Shown in pieces: positions 45,772 to 57,063 of a stretch of DNA of 64,000 nt. The notes below the pieces were generated by a model. That model worked only from the letters and a program-made list of their open reading frames with translations. It had not been told where the DNA came from and made no database searches. Source of the stretch: Ambrosia x helenae (Eukaryota; Streptophyta; Magnoliopsida; Asterales; Asteraceae); assembly GCA_030844895.1 (NCBI GenBank), contig CM061226.1:47810238-47874237 (forward strand). Reading direction: 5' to 3'. The translations under genes were made by a program, and so were the position numbers. Position 1 is the stretch's first letter. Each line of letters begins with the position of its first letter.

Positions 45772-48182
45772 GGTTAAGAAGTTAAGTATTTAAATGAGAA
45801 AGGTTTTGGGGATGTGTAATTGGTGAGGGGCAGAGGTACTAATGAAGCAGTCTCCCCTACTTTAGAAAGGTTTCTGACCGAACTTAATTAAGGACATGCA
45901 ACAGAATTTCTACTAACAGAGATTGTAAGAGTATACAAAGTTTAAGGTTTTCTGTAGAGGTGGTCAACAAGGAAGGCTCCAAGGAAACTAATTGAAGCTT
46001 ATGTAAAATGTTCTTATCGAAAATGCTAGCTATTAGTCAACGATCTAATGAAGAGGTAATAATGGGTAGGTTCTTGGTCAGACTCCTAGTCCGCTCCCGG
46101 AATATCGTTTATGCTTATATATAGGGTGTACCGCAGCTGACCCACCACACTCCCGATACTTTGGACTCGTACTGATTGTCTACCAACAGCCTAAATAGAA
46201 TTACACACCACCCTCATGTACCTGTAAACCCATGATTGCGTTCCGGACCGTAATCATCCATTTACCTTACACTAGGGTGTTGTGCTTTTCCATAACCATA
46301 TCCTAAGTAATACCAGAAACAAATGCATGCAATCAGGATATGCTAAGTAATTGATACTGCAATGAAACAATGACATGGTTAGAGGGCTTTCCCTTTCGGG
46401 TTTACCCTTTAACCGTAATGAGAGTAACATGTAAGTAATAGACATGGTTAGAGGTTCTTCCCTTTCGGGTTCACCCTTAACCGGTAACTTCTATTCACAT
46501 CGTTGGCTCTAAACACTCATATTGATAAACTCTGAGGTTTACACCGTTCCCCTCGGATTGAAGAAATACTCTAATCCGAGTCGTACGTGGGCACTGGCTT
46601 AGATCTCATACGAGTTATCAAGTAGTATGTTCGTTGGCCATGATGATGAACAAAATAATGTAAAATATAACAGGGTTTTGCTCACAATAGAAAAAAAATA
46701 TGCATACCAAATATGCGTTCATGTAAGTATATAAGTATAGCATAAAATTTTGATTGAAAGAATAGTATAACGTAAATCGAGTAAATCGCACAATTTGCAC
46801 AAAATGAAAGTAAACGAGTTAAATTAATGCTCAAAATCGGTGTTGTAAGAATAACTACTAATAACTAGTGCGAGAATAGTTGTGAATAACGCGTGAAAAT
46901 AACCACCAATAAAAGAATAATAAGATAATGTGCGAACGTAACTATAAATAGAATGGTGTAAAAATAATGGAATTTACTATAAATGAAAGTGTGCAGAACA
47001 GACGTATAGTCTACTGGTATGAGGATAACTTTTTAGAAACCGAAAAATGTTTTAAGTTCAAAACAGGTTCACTCGAAAAGATTTCGTAAGTACACATTTT
47101 CATGTGTTTACGAGAAGTCGAGTTTGGAAAATGTTATAAGACTCATCTGCAAGTTTCTCCTGAAAAAATATATTGGATACGTCATATGAAAACAAAAGGT
47201 TTACATTTGACTTGTAAAATATGCAATACAAGTTTATAAAATGCAAGGTGAAACCATTTCATGAAGTATGTGTAAATCTAAGGTGTTTCAAAAGACCAAA
47301 ATTTAGAATGACGTGAATGATCCCAGATGCCTTGACGAATTTTGGAAAATAGAATTTTCTGTATTTAAATATTTCTTTAACTTGTGGGTTGAAAAGTCGA
47401 AAATTTTTAATTGTTATGAAATGTTTGAGAAAATCTAAGTGTTGCCCGTTAGGACTGGGTAAACTTGAAACCCTTTAATTATCAAACTTTTACGCATTTT
47501 ATACATTGAAAGATCGTTTGTTTATAAAGATCGTTAAGGCATCTCTTTGAGCTCATAGCGTGTTATTTGTTTCAGGACACGTGGTGTATGTAGGGTGTGT
47601 ACTATTCCAGTGAATAGGCTTCCCTAAACTGGGTGTAAATTAGTATTGTGTAAATGAGGATATTTTGTGTTGAGAGTATTGTGGATGCACAAGCGAATAC
47701 AAAAGTCATAATTTAGGGATATACTGTGACTTCGATCCAGTAAATTTGTAAACATGAAGATATAAAACAGATTAAATAATAAGTTTGGGAAACGTTGTTC
47801 ATTTTTAACTGTATGATGACGCAACATTCCTAAAATCAGAATGTGGTCGAAGTTAAATACAGAGTTTAAAACTTAAGTCGTGGGTAAAAATGTTTTAACG
47901 CAAAAAGAGTAATACTTTATAGTGTAAAAGTCTGAAAGCCTAAGTAAAATAGTGTAAGCTTTAATGTGATAATATAACGAACAAAAAGTTTTAATAATGA
48001 CGATAAGGAATCCAAAAGCAAATGATCAATGAATAATGGCATATGAAACATCAAGCGATTAAATTAAGTCTTTAAATGATAAACAAACATAAATATCAAT
48101 GATGTAAAACATTGGAATTGTTTCCATTGGAAACTTTGACTAACTCAAGTATTTGAAATTTCCTAGTGGCTTATGGGGGCGT
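45772..48182 (-). other. Non-coding internal region of the LARD
   Basis: 2.4 kb without a supported ORF. It carries GTTCCGGACCGTAATCAT (about 46240-46255), shared with elements 1 and 2, and two copies of a 69-bp-spaced hairpin with CCCGAAAGGG on the minus strand (46391-46400, 46460-46469). 45772-46560 is duplicated at 51291-52057. Confidence 0.65.
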
Positions 48183-48323
48183 ACTTTAGCCTATAAGTGA
48201 ATGCTCATCCCAAGAGTTCCCAGGTAGGTATACGGGTCCCTCGTCTGATTGGGATTTATACGAAATACCAGGCCTAGATAGAAAACTCAGGATACAGGCG
48301 CTCACCCTTCCGGATTGCACGTG
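48183..48323 (-). other. Conserved leader block of the LARD
   Basis: Same extent and order of motifs as 3412-3551 and 26981-27120 (CACGTGCAATC, CAATCAGACGAGGGACCC, TTCACTTATAGGCTAAAG), although gag is absent here. Confidence 0.7.
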
Positions 48324-48383
48324 CCCCATCACTAGTGAATTCCAAAACTTTAGCGAGATTAAAAACGAGATGCAGAAATAGAT

Positions 48384-48634
48384 CCCTGAGATGTGGATTT
48401 CACTCCTAACTTAAAGATGTATTTCAAAATTGGAAACTACAGTGGAATGAAACCAGTCACTAAGTTAAGGATATCACTCCCAGCTTAGTGGTTAAGTTTC
48501 TTTTTTTTTTTGGAGGAAATACTCTTTAAGGTGTGGATGTCACTCCTATCTCAAAGATATATCCCAAAGATGTGTAACATATAGAGGAATGAAACTAATC
48601 ACCAAGGTATGGATGTCACTCCTAACTTGGTGAT
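48384..48634 (-). other. Array of four stem-loops in the LARD leader
   Basis: Stem-loops at 48384-48416, 48458-48490, 48524-48556 and 48598-48634. Each has a 7-9-bp stem and a 19-nt loop whose core on the minus strand is GGAGTGANATCC. Stems differ in sequence but stay paired. The exceptions pair as G-U only on the minus strand, the element's RNA sense. Spacing is 66-76 bp, in two related pairs. Confidence 0.7.
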
Positions 48635-48831
48635 ATCGTTTCGTTTGTGAAATACGAATGTCTTCTACTCTAAGCAAAATACCAAAAGAATAACGAGAAG
48701 AAATCATAGCGAAAATATCTTGAAAGAAAATATAAAGATAAAGAGAAATATATACAAGAGGACTCGTGAATGTAAGCTTAGTTATAGACTAGGCTAAAAG
48801 GCATTCTAATAATCTAATTCCCTATAACCAT

Positions 48832-48844
48832 GGCTCTGATACCA
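48832..48844 (-). promoter_or_regulatory. PBS of the LARD
   Basis: Minus-strand TGGTATCAGAGCC, three bases from the LTR end, as in elements 1 and 2. Confidence 0.9.
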
Positions 48845-48847
48845 ATC

Positions 48848-51104
48848 CGAAACACCCTAACCGATGGCGGAAACATCAAGGTGTCACGTAGTGACGATTG
48901 TTCAATAGCTCATAGACTAGAAATGTAAATTTTGATACATTGAATTGAATATTTTATTACATTGGAAGGAATACAACAATTAAAACTAGCAATCTAAAAC
49001 TAAAATACAGTAAATCTCAATCTAAGTCTAAGTTCCAAAAGCTTAGAAGTGATCTCATAAGAACCTGAAACATGTACGAAAATAATTTGGTCAATACAAA
49101 AATGTATTGGTGAGCATACCATGTTTGAATACATATAGTAGAAAAGTGTTTCGCAATTCACGTGTTGTATACTGTTTGCAATTATCTAATAAGTGATATC
49201 CGTTCAAAACCAACCCTATGAAATGAAAGGAAATATATATAGTATGCGCTAGTAGTAATGAAATACATAGCAATGACAAGGACCCTCAACAGAGTCACAA
49301 GGGTATATACCATAGTACTATTCATTGAAATGCCAGGCCCTCAAAGGTTAATGATTTTGACAAGTCATAGACACACAAATTAACACAAGCAAACACACAT
49401 GAGAATTGCTATTTTAGTAAAAGGAAATAGTAACTTGATGATAGGTACATGATAATAGTAACTTGACTAAGTGAGCGAGTGTAAGCGAGCAAATCCAAAA
49501 GTTCAACCTAAAGTTTAAAGTGTTCCCAAAATAAGCATTTAAACTTAAAAGTGTCTAGGGTTTCTATTCTAAGGCACTTAGGATATTAGGTCTATATTTG
49601 GGTTTTTAAGTTTATCGAACGTCGCGAAAATTTATGAATTTTTATTATCATGTTATAAAAGAAAATAATATAAGTTGGTATTTTTTTTTCTAACACATGC
49701 ATTTTTCTAAGGTTAATAATATTAAATTTAATTCAGAAAAATATTTGAAATAATATTTAAGAAATCTTTTATTATTTTTTTATATCACTAATAATTACAC
49801 AAAATCATAACTAAACCAATTTCACTTTGAAAAATAAAAGTTTTTATGAAACATCAACCTACTGACTTAGAATTTCCCAACATAATTTTTATAATATTTT
49901 TGAGGTTAAAAATAGATTTTTTTATAAAGTTTATTTGATTAAAGCTTATTAAAACAAATAAAAAAATAAAAAAATATGATAACATATGACAACATGTCAA
50001 AACTGAGGAAAATGGTTATGAAAGTTATTCTTATATAATGGAAAATATTTCCACCAATTTCCATGACCAAACGCATTATCATTGATTTAATATGAATTTA
50101 ATATGATTAAAACATATAAAAATCACTAAAAATATAATATAACGCATAAAATGCCAAAACTAAGTTCTAAAATTCCTAATCGGCCATATGAATCACCTTG
50201 TCAAGTTTCATAATTTTTAGGTCAATAATAACCGAGTTATGAATTTTTAAAGTTCAAAAGATTTTAAATAAAAAAAATCCCAAATACTCCTAAGAACACC
50301 CTAATCTTAGAAATTCAATTGAAGCCCTTAAAGCCTATAATCATCCAAACAGACAGAGGGCTTTTGATCTACAAATAAAAAATAAGAATATTGCAAAAAG
50401 GAATTGGAAAAACTTACAACGTGGTTAGTCCAATTAAGAAGAAAAGAAAGCTGAATAATAGAATAATAAGCTTCCAAATTCGTCAGGAAACAAGATGAGA
50501 TTGGGGCTTTAAGTGAAGAAATTATAGAACACATGAGAGCATTGTGTGTGTATGTGTGTAATTGGAGTATAATTGAACAAATTATGGTGGAATTGATAAT
50601 GGGTCAAAAATGAAGTTTTTATGCTAATTTTGAAGTAATTCTTGTCATATTTGATATTAATTATATAGAAATGGTAGGAAAATGAATGGACAAAGTAAAT
50701 AGCATCATAAAGTCAGGACTTGAAGTGATTAGGAGTTGAAATTAATGAAATTTAATATGATGATAAATAGAAATTTAATTCAATTTAGTGAAACCATTAA
50801 AAGACTCTTTAGTAGAGTTATTTATGTTACTTGATTAGAGTTGTATGACTCAAATTAAGTTACACTCTTCAACTACTAATTGTTCTTGTAAAAAAAATTA
50901 GGCTTTGTGCCTCATTTGATATACAAGAAACATACGTACTCGGGTGTAGATGTGAGTATAAAACGTGACTACTTAAAATTATAATTTTTATTAAATCACA
51001 ACTTATCATCCTTTTAGACTATGAGAGTTAAAAATGAAAATTTGAAAATAGCTGAGGGACCAATTGTGTATATTTATGAAAAGTGTAGGGTGTAGGTTGT
51101 CACA
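48848..51104 (-). repeat. 5' LTR of the LARD (also 3' LTR of a truncated neighbour)
   Basis: 2257 bp, pair of 36589-38884. Its last bases read CGAAACACCC on the plus strand where TGTAACACCC is expected. PBS lies on one side and PPT/internal sequence on the other, so one LTR serves two internal regions. Confidence 0.85.
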
Positions 51105-52057
51105 GTCTCCCCTACTTTAGAAAATTTCGTCCCAAAATTCCTTTCAAGTGGGGGGTTTTAATGAAACAAAAGATGTTGTAAAATAATAATAATAATTGCA
51201 TTCGTCATGTTTTGAAAATAAATAATTAAGTAGTTGTCTAATATCCAAAATAAAAGTTTCAAAATCTTTGAAAGTTGACCTGAGGTTAAGAAGTTGAGTA
51301 TTTAATTGAGAAAGGTTTTGGGGATGTGTAATTGGTGAGGGGCAGAGGTACTAATGAAGCAGTCTCCCCTACTTTAGAAATGTTTCTGACCGAACTTAAT
51401 TAAGGACATGCATCAGAATTTCGACTAACAGAGATTGTAAGAGTATACAAAGTTTAAGGTTTTCTATAGAGGTGGTCAACAAGGAAGGCTCCAAGGAAAC
51501 TAATTGAAGCTTGTGTAAAATGTTCTTATCGAAAATGCTAGCTATTAGTCAACGATCTAATGAAGAGGTAGTAATGGGTAGGTTCTTGGTCAGACTCCTA
51601 GTCCGCTCCCGCAATATCGTTTATGCTTATATATAGGGTGTACCGCAGCTGACCCACCACACTCCCGATACTTTGGACTCGTACTGATTGTCTACCAACA
51701 GCCTAAATATAATTACACACCACCCTCATGTACCTGTAAACCCATGATTGCGTTCCGGACCGTAATCATCGATTTACCTTACACTAGGGTGTTATGCTTT
51801 TCCATAACCCTATCCTAAGTAATACCAGAAAGAAATGCACGCAATCAGGATATACTAAGTAATTGATACTGTAATGAAACAATGACATGGTTAGAGGTCT
51901 TTCCCTTTCGGGTTTACCCTTTAACCGTAATGGGAGTAACATGTAAGTAATAGACATGGTTAGAGGTTCTTCCCTTTCGGGTTCACCCTTAACCGGTAAC
52001 TTCTGTTCACATCGTTGGCTCTAAGCACTCATATTGATAGACTCTGAGGTTTACACC
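51105..52057 (-). other. Truncated second internal region of the LARD array
   Basis: PPT, a one-mismatch pre-PPT hairpin (51138-51122), then sequence matching 38885-39054 joined without the copia to 45772-46560. Ends abruptly at 52057. It shows the empty copia target site. Confidence 0.8.
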
Positions 52058-53896
52058 GCAAAATACCTCCTATACCACCGATCCCATAAACAACCACCAC
52101 TGAAACACCATCTTCTACCATCTTCACCACCATAGCCAACACCTCCGACCATCAAAACCAGCAACCCGACCTGTCCACTATCGGCCACCATCCACGACCA
52201 TCTACACACCTCTTAACGAAGCCACCAAGCTCGGCCCAAACCACCTTCTGCTCATTGCCTAACACCCTTTCGAGGCCTCCCTGTCGTCCTTCTTACCTCA
52301 CGCTGCCACCACCAAGGATGGTGGTGGTTGGCCGCTGCTAGAGAGGGAAGGAGAAGGGCTGAATACTAAGGGATCGGGAGAGAGGGGGAGAATCTTTGAG
52401 GAGAGAGAGGCGGGTTAGGGTTTTTGGATGTTTGATGGCTACAATAAAACGAAGATGGTAGGGGAGATGGGTGGTTTTTATACTTAGGGTTTGGGTAGGT
52501 GGGTTGGTACTGCGTTTCGAACTCGATTAAACGTCTAGCATTTCGGTTTATTATTTTGGTTTGAAAACATATCACAAAAACTATTCGGTTATGTTCATAA
52601 TCATAACAACACTAAACCGAGCAATTTCATTATTATTTTTGTCGTCCGACGCGTGCTTTCGAAACACGCGTTTAAATCGTGTTAATCGATTTGGTCGTGC
52701 TATCCTTCATTTAGACGACCTGTTTACTTTCGAAACTTAATAAATGACATTATTTGTGATAAATAATTATTCCGAAGGTACGATTATGGTTAAAACCACG
52801 CATTTTGACGTACGATTCTCGCGTCAGTTACTCTCCGCGTTATCCAAAACGTTGCGTTTTTAACCGTTTTTCACGCCGATTTCACATACGATCGCATCAA
52901 TAGTAAATACGTGTCGTATTTACATATATTAGCCTTATGTTAGCCATTTTGACAAATTTTTACTGATGTCAGTTCGTTAACGTTAAATACGCAGAGTCTT
53001 TCTTTAAAGGTATTAAGGCGTCCACGAACTTCGAGAAGGACATCCTAGGACACGTAACGGCTCAATTAACCATAATTAACCAAAACCACGTTAATTACTT
53101 CAAAAACATGATTAGAATCACGTTAATCATTGTACGGAATTTGCTGGTTGTGAAATAATGATCGACAGACACATGTTATATGTGTTGTCATTCTCTTATT
53201 CCCACCTAATATCCCCCTAGTTTGACCATAATCAGTTTATTCCCCACCATTGTAACCTTTCATCCAAGTTTATTACTAACTAGGTTAACCTAGTTAGATT
53301 CTAGAGTTGTTTTGACTACTTTATAAACTAATAAGACTAACGACGTTATTCCTGAACTGGCACATAACCTCCGCTTTTATCATCTAAGATTCAATTTATT
53401 ATCCATAAAACGCTTGTTTTACTAATTAACATGTTCCATTAATTATAAATCACGCCTATTAGTGTAATTATATGATACGGAATTTTGGGTTGTAGCTTTT
53501 CTACCATAATAATGTATGCTTGTGATGTAAAAGTGCCATTAAACCTATTGTCGTTATCCTGTTGCGTTATCATGGTTTGTATGAATGCATTATCCATTTT
53601 TTCTGTCCACTTTAGTTGTTCCTTTTTTCCGGTGGCTTCGTGTTAGCTCATGATAAATTTCTATATGGTGACAAAATAAAATTCACATATGTAAATGGTT
53701 GCTTATGATAAATAGAAGAAGTATTTGCACACGCAATTAAAAAAAATCCAAATCACCAATTAATTGTAACCATAATCGTCAATACAAAATTAAAATGAAA
53801 TACATAATGTACTAATCTAATACTAATTTGACATATCGATTTCATTGTTTGGATACGTCAAATAGTTAGTCCACATTGCATTTGTAATTGAGTTCC
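52058..53896. other. Unassigned region
   Basis: No gene supported. 52060-52340 is rich in CCACCA/CCGACC text and 52370-52500 in purines with 'ttagggtttttgg'. The rest is plain AT-rich sequence. It may be flank or 3' part of the Harbinger element whose transposase fragment follows. Confidence 0.35.
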
Positions 53897-54264
53897 TCAG
53901 TTGTTCGGATCTAGTACTCCCTCATGTATGCCTCTTGTATTTTGGCGTTCTTCCTCTTGTGGTCCATCTAACGCCTCTTGTAAAGCCTCATCTTCATGAT
54001 CTTTATCTAGTATACAACATGCCAAAACGATGTCAGTCGGTGTTTTGCAAGAGTAAAATGGTTCTGTTAGACTTCCAATAATAGGAAACCTCCTTTTTAG
54101 TACACCAAATGCTCCTTCAACTGTGTTGCAATATGATGCATGACGGAGGATAAACAACTCCTTTGCATTCTTAGAGGAGCGAGTGAAGTACACTTTCAAA
54201 TGATACCTAACACCTCTATATGGAGGGTACTCTTATGAGCTAAACCTGCATCTACTAAACAATA
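53897..54264 (-). pseudogene. PIF/Harbinger transposase, C-terminal fragment
   Basis: Minus strand. The transposase (DDE_4/HARBI1 type) motifs are LVDAGLAH near 54255-54230, then after a frameshift PPYRGVRYHLK, ELFILRHASYCNTVE, GAFGVLKRRFPII and TDIVLACCILDKDH, ending at 53897 in an acidic tail. The catalytic core upstream is missing, because the Tekay LTR starts at 54265. The missing part may lie beyond the right edge of the window. Confidence 0.85.
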
Positions 54265-56936
54265 TGTCACACCCTCAAATTCCACATGCGGGTTTTACCG
54301 CGAGGTGCGTGACACACCAGGATCCCAGTCAACGATCACAATAAACAAACGACAAACATGCATTCATATATATTTTAAAACCAAAACATCATGCTTTGAG
54401 CCGTAAACCAGCAGCGGAAGCATTTCTTGTTTACAACCAAAAGACATATTATAGTTTACAAAACATTGTTTAATATGCTTCAAAATTCTAGACGCTGTGC
54501 AAGACTCCGTGCGCCTAATCCATTAACTGCTACCTTAGCGACCTGAGAACATGCCAAAAATGTCAACATATAATGCTGGTGAGTTCACAGGTTTTCTTTT
54601 ATAAAAGAGTTGTTATAAGTTTGAAAAGATCATATCTGTTACTACTAGATTATAAGAACGTTAGCTAGACGTTGAATGTTTTACTACTACGGATGGAAAC
54701 CCATTACTATACGTGTGTAAGTTGTTAAATCATGCCCAGACGTTTTGGCTATAATCGATGCCTCGGCGAGCCAGTAATAAGAGACAATATGCACCCGCCC
54801 GGCCCCGCCGTCGAGTGGGGTTTGTGAGGCCCAATAGATCTATCCACATTTCCCCCGTTGTGCATCCCTGCACATTCATGGTTTCCCCCTGGGACTTTCC
54901 GTTAAAGCCGTATAGTAACATAAAGTGCCCATAGTATAACATGACCTTTAATAAGTTTGTAAGTAGCATGTTTCTCCCCCGAAAGCAAAACCGTAAAAGT
55001 GGGGCTGTGACACTCACCTTAGATTGCGTTACTTGAAAACAGCTAAGTAATTATGCTATGATAGTCCCAAATAGCGGCGACCTATCATAAGATGTGTATA
55101 AGTATCCGGACTAATAACCCACAGGTTAGCTAGTTCCCGAATGTCCAGACCATAACCATAAACGTTTGAAAACACCTTTGATTGTTAAACCGACCGTACC
55201 AGACAAGACTCGACATTCCATTGGTGACCTGACATCCCACGTGTTAGCTGAATACAAGACATCATGCAACATATGCAATCAAACACTTAATACGCGCAAG
55301 AGTTCACCTAGTGTAGCATAATGTCCAATTAACGCATAAACAAGTCCGAACACGTGTTACCAAGTCATTGGACGTATCCCGGGGTTCCTATCATGTTCCA
55401 AGGTGTCAAATCATTTTTCGGGATGTCAAAATACGCTTACGACAGCAGTACACGCGATTAGGAAACTAACATGCAATTAGGAAAAGTCAACTGGTGATTG
55501 GGAGTGGTCAACAGGCGAGTAGGGCTGTAATCGCCTGAAGTATCACATGATTGGGGTCCTAATCGCCCCTGCATCAGGCGATTAGGATTCCCAATCGCCT
55601 GTTGCAGGTGCGTGGCGCGTTTTCGCGCGTTTAACCCTCCAAATCAGATCCGAAACATGTAAAAACACCTAATATCAAACCTAAACCATTTACCAACCCA
55701 TTCCAAGCAAAAACCCCTAATTTATCTCTGCTCTAATGGCCTCGGTGCGATTATTTCCGAAAATGGCAAAGTACTAGGTTTCATTAACTATGAAATCTTT
55801 CCTTAAATGGTAAAGACCAGACTACACCTCCTACAACTTGCAAATCATCATCTCTATGTTATAATATCATTCTAGTGTGATTCCTAGCAACAAACAAGCA
55901 ATGAATCATATCATAACATCCTAATTCTTCAAGAATTATCCAAATGGGTCAAAATGTATACTTTCATCAAAACACTATAACAATAGCTCAAACCCTTAGA
56001 TAATCATCCTAATAACTCCTACACATCAGAAGTACATCAATTTCATAGAAACATTCATGTTATAATCACCAAAAATCATCATATGCATAAATACTTCACA
56101 TATAGCAAGTATTATGGTGTAGACTTGTTTTAGAACTCATTTCAAAGGTTTTAAAAGACACATACTTAGCAATACAAGGTCTGGACTTTTGGGGAACCAA
56201 AACAATAACATTACAGAGGTTTGGGATGAAGAACACACCTTGGATTTTATCAAAGAAAAGTGTGTTAGCTTGGAAATGGTGAGTTTTGAAGCAAAACAAG
56301 TTGCAGAAGTGTTTTGAGGTGTGTGGGAGGCTTAGGATCTGTTAGGGTTGCACTAAGGGTGTTTGGGGAGTCAAGGGTTATATTTATAGGTGTTTTGACT
56401 CGTGCATAGCAGATCGGGCGAGTAGGGAAGCTGATCAGGCGATTAGGAGTCCTAATCGCCTATATACTTGCGATTAGGAGCTCCAATCGCCCCTAATCCC
56501 CTCCCAATCGCCTATATACTGGCGATTAGGAAACCCCTGGTTCCTAATCGCCTATAGCATTCCGGGTTGGGTTTTTGGCGCGTTAAACACTATTTTAACA
56601 TATATAAACACGTATTCACATACCGACAAGTCACATAATGATTACAAACACATAATGCACGATAACTAACACGTTTACATCTGTTCACCAATTCCCGGGA
56701 CTCGAGACTTGCGTGTGTGCGTTAAACCCGGTGATTCCACGAATCACCAATCCTTGTACACATGGTTATGGACCAACTCCCGATGATCCCGCGGATCATC
56801 GTATCGACTCCCGATGATTCCCAGAATCATCGTAACGACTTGACTGACCCAGTTAAGTACGTTAATATGTATGACTCGCTAAGGTAGACTTACTAGTTTA
56901 ATCAATGTTACTAACCTGAGTTTGCCGGGTGTCACA
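54265..56936 (-). repeat. 3' LTR of the Tekay-like element
   Basis: 2672 bp, minus-strand TGTGACACCCGGC...TTTGAGGGTGTGACA. The same end is seen at 7966. Several 'cgattaggaNNcctaatcgcc' words (55500-55590, 56410-56560) form many small palindromes in U3. ORFs here have no known motif. Confidence 0.85.
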
Positions 56937-57063
56937 TCATCCCCCGGTTGAAAGAATTTTCGTCCCGAAAATTGCTCAAGGCCAAAAAGGAATACACGAA
57001 AGAGAAGAAAAATTTTCCGGTTGCCACATCATCCCCCTGTTGAAGGGAATCTTGACTCGAGAT
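56937..57063 (-). promoter_or_regulatory. PPT region of the Tekay-like element
   Basis: CAACCGGGGGATGATG next to the LTR and a second, similar tract CAACAGGGGGATGATG about 90 bp upstream (57044-57029). Pre-PPT hairpin AATTTTCGGGACGAAAATT at 56973-56955. The pol stop codon is at 57066-57064. Confidence 0.7.

Larger units (their letters stand above)
36589..51104 (-). mobile_element. LARD-type non-coding LTR element with inserted copia
   Basis: LTRs 48848-51104 (5') and 36589-38884 (3') enclose PBS, leader, about 3 kb of non-coding internal sequence and PPT. I find no gag or pol of its own. The only coding sequence belongs to the copia at 39060-45766. LTR end, PBS spacing, the 140-nt leader block and the GTTCCGGACCGTAATCAT region are shared with elements 1 and 2, so it belongs to the same lineage but has lost gag. 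A second PPT and internal fragment beyond 51104 shows this is part of an LTR-internal-LTR-internal array. Confidence 0.8.

Noticed and set aside
53220..53890. Host gene in the gap before the Harbinger fragment
   Set aside because: No open frame or splice structure with known motifs.
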